Positions 1 to 6,359 of a stretch of DNA of 19,606 nucleotides are shown here, piece by piece. The stretch covers positions 1-19,606 of the forward strand of contig JALSKY010000088.1 of the NCBI GenBank assembly GCA_026988585.1, read 5' to 3'. Origin of the DNA: Deltaproteobacteria bacterium (lineage in GTDB: Bacteria; Desulfobacterota; Dissulfuribacteria; Dissulfuribacterales; QOAL01). Each line of letters starts with the position of its first letter. Position 1 is the first letter of the stretch. The notes beneath the pieces are model-generated. The model was given only the letters and a program-made list of their open reading frames with translations, did not search any database and was not told where the DNA came from. Made by a program: the position numbers and the translations under genes.

Positions 1-309
1 GTACTTGAGGCCAAGCCAACCCTGCTGGAACCCATTGTCAAACTTACAGTGACAGTACCTGATGAAAACATTGGCGATATTATCGGGGATCTCAACAGCC
101 GCAGAGGCAAGGTGATGGGAATGGACCCACATGATGGATATCAAACCATCACTGCCACAGTACCTCTTGCAGAGGTGCAGAAATATGTACTGGATCTCAA
201 TGCCATGACAGCAGGCCGGGGCAGCTACACCATGGAATTTTCACACTATGAAGAGGTCCCTGCGAATCTCCAGGAAAAGATTGTGGCAGCAAACAGGGAA
301 GAGGACTGA
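1..309 (+). CDS. fusA: Elongation factor G, C-terminal part (5' end outside window)
   Basis: The reading frame is open from base 1 and encodes the last 102 residues of a translocation GTPase. The segment 'LLEPIVKLTVTVPDE', then 'GDLNSRRGKVMGMD' and 'MTAGRGSYTMEFSHYEEVP' are characteristic of domain V and the C-terminal tail of EF-G, which moves tRNA and mRNA through the ribosome with GTP. The GTPase domain lies outside the window, so I cannot tell whether this is the main EF-G or one of the EF-G paralogues common in this group; it is not beside rpsG or tuf as the classical fusA would be. The stop TGA at 307-309 is followed after 11 bases by the mogA-like gene, so the two are probably co-transcribed. 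Confidence 0.9.
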   Translation, partial: VLEAKPTLLEPIVKLTVTVPDENIGDIIGDLNSRRGKVMGMDPHDGYQTITATVPLAEVQKYVLDLNAMTAGRGSYTMEFSHYEEVPANLQEKIVAANREED

Positions 310-320
310 AATATATAACC

Positions 321-812
321 ATGTACCATGCAGCAGTATTGACAGTGAGCGACTCAACTGCATGCGGCAGGCGGGAGGACTCCACAGGTCCCTGGATCGT
401 GGAGTTTCTCCAGGCCACCACTCTCTTCCGTGTAGAGTTCCACGCAGTGGTCCCGGACGAAACCGCTGCCATATCCAGCATGATAGAGAACTGGTGTGAC
501 AACCACGACCTGGCCCTGATCGTCACAACAGGCGGGACCGGACTCAGCCCCCGGGATAGAACACCAGAGGCCACCAAACAGGTCCTGGACTATGAAATTC
601 CCGGAATGGCTGAAGCTATGCGCCTGGAGGGGCTGAAGAAGACACCAAGGGCAATGCTCTCCAGGGCAATATGCGGAGTGCGCGGCAATACGTTGATAAT
701 CAATCTTCCCGGCAGTCCTGGAGGGGTCAAGGATGGACTCACCGCCCTGTCTCCGGTTCTGGACCATGCCATAAAAAAGATCAGGGGAGACACCACTCCT
801 TGCGCACATTAG
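321..812 (+). CDS. mogA: Molybdopterin adenylyltransferase (MogA/MoaB family)
   Basis: This 163-residue protein has the length and motifs of the MogA/MoaB fold: 'TVSDS' near residue 8, 'TTGGTGLSPRD' at 69-79, 'TPEAT' at 81-85 and the 'LPGSPGG' loop at 129-135. Family members adenylylate molybdopterin before metal insertion in molybdenum or tungsten cofactor synthesis, in the cytoplasm. Asp79 matches the conserved substrate-binding acid after the GGTG motif. There is no strong Shine-Dalgarno sequence right before the ATG; the gene starts 11 bases after the EF-G stop, which suggests translational coupling. No other cofactor gene is present nearby. MogA and MoaB cannot be separated with certainty from sequence alone. 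Confidence 0.88.
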   Translation: MYHAAVLTVSDSTACGRREDSTGPWIVEFLQATTLFRVEFHAVVPDETAAISSMIENWCDNHDLALIVTTGGTGLSPRDRTPEATKQVLDYEIPGMAEAMRLEGLKKTPRAMLSRAICGVRGNTLIINLPGSPGGVKDGLTALSPVLDHAIKKIRGDTTPCAH

Positions 813-850
813 GGCTGAACATTTCCCTGCCAACACAGGCATCACAACCG

Positions 851-880
851 ATCCAGATCATTAATTTCTCCAATCTGGAT
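851..880. repeat. Inverted repeat in the mogA-ychF gap
   Basis: Perfect 8-base arms ATCCAGAT (851-858) and ATCTGGAT (873-880) are separated by a 14-base AT-rich loop. No T-run follows, so it does not look like an intrinsic terminator. It could be an operator or an mRNA-processing hairpin 39 bases before the GTPase start; the function is unknown. Confidence 0.4.
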
Positions 881-918
881 AGAACTATACTGAAAAACAG
901 AGAAGGATAGAAACAGAG

Positions 919-1971
919 ATGGAAATAGGCATAGTAGGACTGCCAGGTTCTGGCAAAACCACCATATTCAATGCGCTTACAGGCAGCCAGGCTGATGTAT
1001 CAGCCTTCCACAGCGGCAAGAAAGATCCCAATCTCGCTCAGGTCAAGGTTCCGGATCCACGACTCTGGAAACTCACTGAGATCTATCAGCCTAAAAAGAC
1101 CATTCCTGCACAGGTACAGTATATAGATCTGGGGGGCTCCATCTCAGCCAAGAGTGGCGAGAAGCAGGATGTCATGGATGACATTATCAGGCTTCTGCGG
1201 CCTTGCGATGCACTGGTTCATGTCGTAAGAGGTTTTGAGTTTGCCGGTCAGAAACCTGCGCCACAGGATGATTTCGAGCAGTTCGAGTCAGAACTCATCC
1301 TCACCGACCTCTTGAGCGTTGAAAAAAGGCTTGAGCGCCTGGAAAAGGAGGTGAAAAAAGGGAAAAAAGGTGATCCTGTAGAACTGGAACTGCTTCAGCA
1401 GGCCTACAAGATACTGGATGCCGGAAATGCCCTGAGAATAGCTCCAGACATAGCTGCGGCACCACAACTAAGGGGTTACACCTTTCTCTCTGCCAAGCCT
1501 GTTATCGTGGTACTCAACATAAATGAAGATACAAAGGAGGGGAGTATTCATCTCGAATTGCCAAAAGGGATCTCTCTCATGGAGATTAAGGGAAGTATAG
1601 AGATGGAGATTGCCCAGTTGCCGGAAGATGAAGCCCTGGAGTTCAGGAAGGAGCTGGAGATAGAAGAACCGGCAATATTCAGGCTGATAAGGGAGTCTTA
1701 CAGGCTTCTCGGTCTCATATCCTTCTTCACTGTAGGAGAAGATGAGGTTCGGGCATGGACCATAAAAAGGGGCACCAAGGCCCCCAAGGCCGCTGGCGCC
1801 ATTCATTCAGATATTGAAAAAGGCTTCATCAGGGCAGAAGTGGTACATTATGACGATCTCATAGCAGCAGGCAACTACCAAGCCGCCCAAAAGGCGGGCA
1901 AGGTAAGGCTGGAGGGAAAGGATTATGAGGTCAAGGATGGAGACATCATAAATTTCAGATTCAATGTTTGA
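919..1971 (+). CDS. Divergent YchF-type GTPase with C-terminal TGS domain
   Basis: This 350-residue protein begins with a P-loop 'GLPGSGKTT' at residues 7-15. It ends with the typical YchF C-terminal part: 'EVRAWTIKRGTKAPKAAG', 'IHSDIEKGFIRAEV' and 'VKDGDIINFRFNV'. The order is G domain (about 1-90 and 180-225), helical coiled-coil insert (about 125-180) and TGS domain (about 265-350). YchF/OLA1 proteins bind ATP or GTP, associate with ribosomes and are linked to stress responses. This copy departs from the canonical family: the P-loop is GSGKT rather than NVGKS, and the switch II signature DIAGLV is replaced by 'DLGG'. The nucleotide-specificity motif reads 'NINED', close to the NxxE of canonical YchF. 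It is also slightly shorter. A second, canonical YchF probably lies elsewhere in the genome. The Shine-Dalgarno sequence is weak (AAGGA, 12 bases before ATG). Confidence 0.85.
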   Translation: MEIGIVGLPGSGKTTIFNALTGSQADVSAFHSGKKDPNLAQVKVPDPRLWKLTEIYQPKKTIPAQVQYIDLGGSISAKSGEKQDVMDDIIRLLRPCDALVHVVRGFEFAGQKPAPQDDFEQFESELILTDLLSVEKRLERLEKEVKKGKKGDPVELELLQQAYKILDAGNALRIAPDIAAAPQLRGYTFLSAKPVIVVLNINEDTKEGSIHLELPKGISLMEIKGSIEMEIAQLPEDEALEFRKELEIEEPAIFRLIRESYRLLGLISFFTVGEDEVRAWTIKRGTKAPKAAGAIHSDIEKGFIRAEVVHYDDLIAAGNYQAAQKAGKVRLEGKDYEVKDGDIINFRFNV

Positions 1972-2048
1972 TCTGCCTGGCTGCCATCCAGAAAGTTAGC
2001 AAACAGATAATCCCAGAGTGTGCAGTTCAAATGCATGGTGGAATAATC

Positions 2049-2183
2049 TTACCGTGAAAATACCTTCTTCCTCTTTTCATTTTCATGGGTAGCAAGAGCC
2101 TTGTTATGCGTTTGTAATACGACCCACAGGGAGACAACGCTTAAAAAGGCTCCGCATGCAAGGAAAGACAGTATACTTTCCAT
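2049..2183 (-). CDS. Possible 44-residue single-span membrane peptide
   Basis: A 44-codon frame starts at the ATG at 2183, 61 bases past the stop of the PEBP gene and on the same strand. The sequence GAGGA lies 4 bases before the ATG. The predicted peptide has one strong hydrophobic stretch (about residues 4-24, 'ILSFLACGAFLSVVSLWVVL') and then a basic, charged tail ending 'ENEKRKKVFSR', as expected for a small inner-membrane peptide with its tail in the cytoplasm. I do not recognise a family. An in-frame longer version reaching into the PEBP gene is unlikely. It could also be a chance open frame; nothing else coding is apparent in 1972-2244. Confidence 0.3.
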   Translation of the reverse strand: MESILSFLACGAFLSVVSLWVVLQTHNKALATHENEKRKKVFSR

Positions 2184-2244
2184 CCTGTCCTCACAGTGTT
2201 GGGGATGGGATCCGATTTTGGAATCTGGCGCCAGCACACTGCTT

Positions 2245-2823
2245 CTATTTCGCTCTCCCCTGTTTATGATATCTGCCCATAAGGACTGCCTTTTCCATAA
2301 CATGGCCTTGCATGGCTGATTCAACCTGGGCCTTGACAGGTGGCTCAGAAAACTGCAGAACAGTGTCTAAGGCATATAGTTTGAAAAAATAGCGATGGGT
2401 GCCTATAGGCGGACATGGCCCTCCGTAGCCGACCCTGCCCCAATCATTCAACCCGTTTCCAGTGCCTGGAGGGAGAGCACCCTCCCGGTTACCTGCCCCT
2501 TGGTCTAGACCCTTGCAAGCAGGCGGGAGATCATAGAGCACCCAATGAACCCAGGTCATTCTGGGATTGGCTGGATCAGGTGCATCAGGATCATCAACGA
2601 TCAGGACAAGACTCTTTGCGCCAGCAGGGATGTCCTGCCACCGCAATGGCGGTGAAATATTATCACCTTCACAGGTATAAATCATGGGTATCTCGCCTCC
2701 ATGAACAAAGGCAGGGGAAGATATCTTCATGGCATCCACCTCCATGGCAGAAATTCCAATAAAAAAGACCATCAAAATCCAGATGCTCTTTTTATAGCAA
2801 ATCTTATGACAGTTACAAAACAT
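2245..2823 (-). CDS. PEBP-family protein (YbhB/YbcL, Raf-kinase-inhibitor-like), probably exported
   Basis: The core from 'MKISSPAFVHGGEIP' onward is a complete bacterial PEBP domain. It has 'YTCEGDNISPPL', the ligand-pocket motif 'DDPDAPDP', 'VHWVLYDLP' and 'GYGGPCPPIGTHRY'. Family members resemble eukaryotic Raf kinase inhibitor proteins; bacterial functions are poorly known. With the ATG at 2823 the protein has 192 residues and an N-terminal signal peptide: basic n-region, hydrophobic 'IWILMVFFIGISAM', possible cleavage after 'VDA'. A TTG at 2850 overlaps the kinase stop by 3 bases, and an ATG at 2730 preceded by a perfect GGAGG would give a 161-residue cytoplasmic form. The gene follows the kinase directly and appears to be the end of its operon. 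Confidence 0.9.
   Translation of the reverse strand: MFCNCHKICYKKSIWILMVFFIGISAMEVDAMKISSPAFVHGGEIPMIYTCEGDNISPPLRWQDIPAGAKSLVLIVDDPDAPDPANPRMTWVHWVLYDLPPACKGLDQGAGNREGALPPGTGNGLNDWGRVGYGGPCPPIGTHRYFFKLYALDTVLQFSEPPVKAQVESAMQGHVMEKAVLMGRYHKQGRAK
2722..2746 (-). promoter_or_regulatory. Internal ribosome binding site in the PEBP gene
   Basis: On the minus strand GGAGG lies 8 bases before the ATG at 2730, in the reading frame of the PEBP gene and right at the predicted signal-peptide cleavage site. This is the strongest Shine-Dalgarno match near any candidate start of that gene. It could allow a second, unexported product starting 'MKISSPAF'. The codons also fit a normal 'MEVDAM' signal-peptide end, so chance is possible. 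Confidence 0.4.
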
Positions 2824-2846
2824 GACCAAATTATACCGTTTTTGGG

Positions 2847-5744
2847 TCAAGATGAAGATAGGCCTGAGATATAGTTCTGAAGAAATTGCTCTGCACGCCT
2901 ATATTCCTGCTCAATCTTTTTGAGCAGTCCATCAGCACCTTCCAGCTCTGCAGCCCGCCCCCTATTTTCCATCTCCAGGCAGAGTGCTGAGAGGGCCATT
3001 GCCCCTATCATACCGCTGGATCCCTTCAGGGTATGGGCATTGACAGTAAGTGCCTCTGGCTCTCTCTCTGCTATTGCCCTTGCCATCCCATCTATATATC
3101 CAGGCGAATTTTCGAGAAACTTCTCTACAACACCAGAGACCATATCCTGTCCGATCTCTTCTCCCATCTCCCTCAACTCATCCAGGACAGATATATCAAA
3201 ACCGGTATCACCTGAAGGGGCTTCAACATCCTCCTTCGCTGTCATCTCCTCTGTACCCTCCTCTGGTTTAGTGACCTCTTTCCCTCTGTGTTCCGCACCC
3301 AGCCAGTGGTTGAGCATATTTTCCAAATCCTTCAGGCGGAATGGTTTCGGCAGATAATCATCCATCCCTGCATCAATACATTTTTCCCTGTCACCTTCTA
3401 AGGCATATGCAGTCAGGGCGATAATAGGAACTCTATGCCCTTTTGCACCGCTGCTCCTTATTGCCTCAGTAGCAGCATAGCCGTCCATAACCGGCATCTG
3501 ACAATCCATAAGGACCATATCAAAATCCCCATTCAAAAATAGCTCGACACCAGCCTGGCCATTTGATGCCATCTCAACCTCACAACCAAGGCGCTCCAGA
3601 AAATCCTGGATGAGCTGCTGATTCAACTGGTTATCCTCCACTACAAGGATCCTCTTTTTAGTCCCAGGTTCTGCCTGGAAATTTTGGACCTTTTGGCCCT
3701 GGTCCTTTTCACCATCTTCTACGTCCCTAACCTGAAACCTGTTATCTCCGAAAAGAAATTCCGGGAACTCTCTCCAGAGATCTGCTTTTGATACCAGATA
3801 GACACCAGCAGGGGGATGAACTCCCTTGTCCCGGTTCCCCGCCAAGATACCAGCCTTGTCACTCTCTGATAAAGTGTTTTGAAACAGATGGCCAAGACCT
3901 CTATCATCACGCTGATCTCCCTGCAATTCTGCATCCAGAAGGAGCATCCGGCCTCTTTCGGCACCAAGCTCATCCCAGGTTACCAAATCAATCTCGTCTG
4001 AAAACCTGGATTGAATCCTGAAAAAACCACACAAAGATTTGAGGGATTCCTTCAAAAAGCCATTTCTGGTGAATACCAACAGAGGCATCTCTACCGGGGG
4101 CGAAACGGATTGAGAATCAACCAACCCTTTCTGTCCTTCCAGATCTGATAAATCCCCTGCATCTTCATCAGAAATTTGCATAGGCAGCACACACCGGAAC
4201 AGGCTTCCTTCACCTTCACGACTCTTGACAGTTATGGACCCACCCAGCAGATCGACTATCTTCTTGACAATGGCAAGACCAAGCCCGGTTCCCTCAAAGG
4301 ACTTGGTGGAAGAGGTATCCACCTGGGAAAATTCCTCAAAGATAGAATTGAGCTTATCTTCAGGAATTCCAATGCCGCGATCCTCAACCTCAATAATCGT
4401 CTCTACCTGATATTTATCTGCTGGTTCATGATCTGAACCAGCCTGATGCCGATCCAGCCTCACACTGACAATGAGATCATTATCCGATGTAAACTTCACT
4501 GCATTACCAACTAAATTTATGAGAATCTCTCTGATCTTGACAGCATCAGTCACAAGCAGATCAGGTATGGCTGGATCTATGGCCACAAAAAGATCTATCC
4601 CCTTTTGGCTGGACTCAAGCCGGAACAACTCCACTATCTCCAGGACAAGCTTACGAAGATCAACAGGAGCAGTTTTTACAGTCAGCTTTCCTGCTTCAAT
4701 CTGTGATAACTGCAGGATGTCGTTGATAATATTCAAAAGAATCGTTCCTGAGGCCAGTATGGAATCAACCAACTGTTTCTGGCGGGCATCAAGGGGAGTG
4801 TCAATCAACAGCTCTGCCATTCCAAGAACGCCGTTCATAGGAGTACGAATCTCATGGCTCATATTGGCAAGAAATGCACTCTTGGCCTTGCTGGCCGCCT
4901 CGGCCCTCTCTTTTGCCTGAACAAGATCATGCACTACCCTTTCCAGCTCCCTGTTGGCCTTTTCCAACTCTCTTGTGCGAATATCAACCTTTTCTTCCAG
5001 ATCTTTACTGTAATCAGCAAGGAGTTCATCCCGCTCCTGTATAGCCTCGAGCATGGAATTGAACTGTTCCACTAGTAACCCAAGTTCATCATCAGACTGT
5101 TTTTCTACCCTGAGGGAATAATCCTTTTTCTCAGATACCTGTTCCATGGATGAGATCAGGGAGCTGACAGGTTGAATCAGTTTTCGGCTGATCCGGCCTG
5201 CAAGCCAGAGGGCAAGAATGGAGATCACCACCAGTACACCCAATCCTGCCATAACGGTCTTGAAAAATTCTGATCTGAAGGAGGCGAGACCGTTTCTAAT
5301 CCAGATATATCCTACCAGGTCCCCCCTGTAACGAATCTCCTGAACCACGTCGACATGATGGAACCCCTGTCTATTTCCGACATTTAGGTCTCCCACATTA
5401 TCAGGCAGTTTGCCAGGCTCTGAGCCAATATCTTCCTGCAGGCAAGCGAAGAGAGAACCATCAACCTCAAACAGACATGCCGCTTCAACATCTTTGTCTG
5501 TTCTCAAGGCATCCAGTATCTCCTGCGCAGCCTCTGTATCACCAAAGGTAAGGGCAGCAGAGGAGTTGGCTCCGATAATCTTTGCTGCTTGCTGAGTCCT
5601 GAATCTGTAATTGGAAATCGTATTGAGAAAATGAAAACAGAAGAAGGCAATGAGAAAGAGGACCATAATCCCTATGGACAGCCCTGCCATTGAAAGAATC
5701 AGCCTCTTTTGAAATGAATTTGACATTGAGAAAAAAAAGGACAT
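2847..5744 (-). CDS. Hybrid sensor histidine kinase: CHASE8-HAMP-HisKA-HATPase-pseudoreceiver-REC-HPt
   Basis: A 965-residue inner-membrane kinase. Domains in order: TM1 (about 18-38), periplasmic CHASE8-like sensor (45-155, with 'AAKIIGANSSAALTFGD'), TM2 (163-183), HAMP (185-238), coiled coil (240-285) and HisKA with phospho-acceptor His297 in 'SHEIRTP'. Next come the ATPase domain (N box with Asn410/Asn414, 'DRGIGIP' at 455-461, 'GTGLGL' at 485-490), a degenerate receiver-like segment (552-665), a full receiver (698-815, acidic pair Glu703/Asp704, acceptor Asp747, Lys800) and an HPt domain with His904 in 'AHTLKGSS'. This gives a His-Asp-His relay that needs a separate response regulator, and none is in the window. 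The CHASE8 domain is the type found in YfiN, and the gene starts 6 bases after a YfiR-family gene. AAGGAG lies just before the ATG. Confidence 0.95.
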   Translation of the reverse strand: MSFFFSMSNSFQKRLILSMAGLSIGIMVLFLIAFFCFHFLNTISNYRFRTQQAAKIIGANSSAALTFGDTEAAQEILDALRTDKDVEAACLFEVDGSLFACLQEDIGSEPGKLPDNVGDLNVGNRQGFHHVDVVQEIRYRGDLVGYIWIRNGLASFRSEFFKTVMAGLGVLVVISILALWLAGRISRKLIQPVSSLISSMEQVSEKKDYSLRVEKQSDDELGLLVEQFNSMLEAIQERDELLADYSKDLEEKVDIRTRELEKANRELERVVHDLVQAKERAEAASKAKSAFLANMSHEIRTPMNGVLGMAELLIDTPLDARQKQLVDSILASGTILLNIINDILQLSQIEAGKLTVKTAPVDLRKLVLEIVELFRLESSQKGIDLFVAIDPAIPDLLVTDAVKIREILINLVGNAVKFTSDNDLIVSVRLDRHQAGSDHEPADKYQVETIIEVEDRGIGIPEDKLNSIFEEFSQVDTSSTKSFEGTGLGLAIVKKIVDLLGGSITVKSREGEGSLFRCVLPMQISDEDAGDLSDLEGQKGLVDSQSVSPPVEMPLLVFTRNGFLKESLKSLCGFFRIQSRFSDEIDLVTWDELGAERGRMLLLDAELQGDQRDDRGLGHLFQNTLSESDKAGILAGNRDKGVHPPAGVYLVSKADLWREFPEFLFGDNRFQVRDVEDGEKDQGQKVQNFQAEPGTKKRILVVEDNQLNQQLIQDFLERLGCEVEMASNGQAGVELFLNGDFDMVLMDCQMPVMDGYAATEAIRSSGAKGHRVPIIALTAYALEGDREKCIDAGMDDYLPKPFRLKDLENMLNHWLGAEHRGKEVTKPEEGTEEMTAKEDVEAPSGDTGFDISVLDELREMGEEIGQDMVSGVVEKFLENSPGYIDGMARAIAEREPEALTVNAHTLKGSSGMIGAMALSALCLEMENRGRAAELEGADGLLKKIEQEYRRAEQFLQNYISGLSSS

Positions 5745-5750
5745 ATCTCC

Positions 5751-6359
5751 TTAGAACACCCGCCCAGCTAAATTCAGGAGTTTACTGCTGAAATGGATAC
5801 CTGCCATTTCAGCCAATCTCCTGTTAATATCGAATCGCATCCTGTTCCTGTCCACATAAAGGGCTATCATTGCCCTCTCTTCCAGGCTATCCCTGCAGCC
5901 TGAGATGATCAGCACATGATGGCGGATCAACAGGTCCAGCATATCATCAGACAGAGTCGAGGCATCATCCAGATAAATAAGACTCAGTTCCTGTAGATGA
6001 AGAGGCAACATCTCAGTAGTCAAGATCTCTACACGAAGCAGCCCCCTGCCCTGAACAGTCCTGCCATTGAGAAGATATATCTGCCTGCAAGCTGGACGGT
6101 CTTCATCCAGAACTCCCATAACGATCAAACCGTCATCTGTCTTATATTCCGGCCAGGTAGTAAATTTTATGAAATTGAATATAAACGCCGCCTTGAGTAC
6201 GGCCTCTTTCTGTTTCAGTTTGATAGCTTCTGAGGCGGTCACCTGGTTCGCAGCCACCAGCAATCCCAAAAAGGCCAGGACAACATGGAATGCAACGCCC
6301 TGCCTTTTCATGAAGGCCCAGGATAATACCTGATATCTTGAGACAGTTAAAAGTGCCAT
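5751..6359 (-). CDS. YfiR-family (DUF4154) periplasmic protein
   Basis: This 202-residue protein carries the YfiR/DUF4154 pattern: 'AVLKAAFIFNFIKFTTWPE' near 53-71, a central beta-strand 'LSLIYLDDAS', and the C-terminal 'MRFDINRRLAEMAG' and 'FSSKLLNLAGRVF'. YfiR of Pseudomonas is a periplasmic inhibitor of the CHASE8 diguanylate cyclase YfiN and responds to envelope redox state. Here Cys91 and Cys155 are the only cysteines of the mature part and could pair. The ATG at 6359 overlaps the receptor gene by 13 bases with AAGG just before it. An ATG at 6311 would give a more classical signal peptide (MKRQ, hydrophobic core, 'VTASEA'). Direct contact with the kinase sensor is an inference from the YfiN/YfiR precedent and gene order. 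Confidence 0.9.
   Translation of the reverse strand: MALLTVSRYQVLSWAFMKRQGVAFHVVLAFLGLLVAANQVTASEAIKLKQKEAVLKAAFIFNFIKFTTWPEYKTDDGLIVMGVLDEDRPACRQIYLLNGRTVQGRGLLRVEILTTEMLPLHLQELSLIYLDDASTLSDDMLDLLIRHHVLIISGCRDSLEERAMIALYVDRNRMRFDINRRLAEMAGIHFSSKLLNLAGRVF

Noticed and set aside
2212..2241. Ten-base palindrome CTGGCGCCAG after the PEBP stop, as a terminator
   Set aside because: It has no loop and no T-run; it is a short perfect palindrome (contains a common restriction-type site) that can arise by chance.
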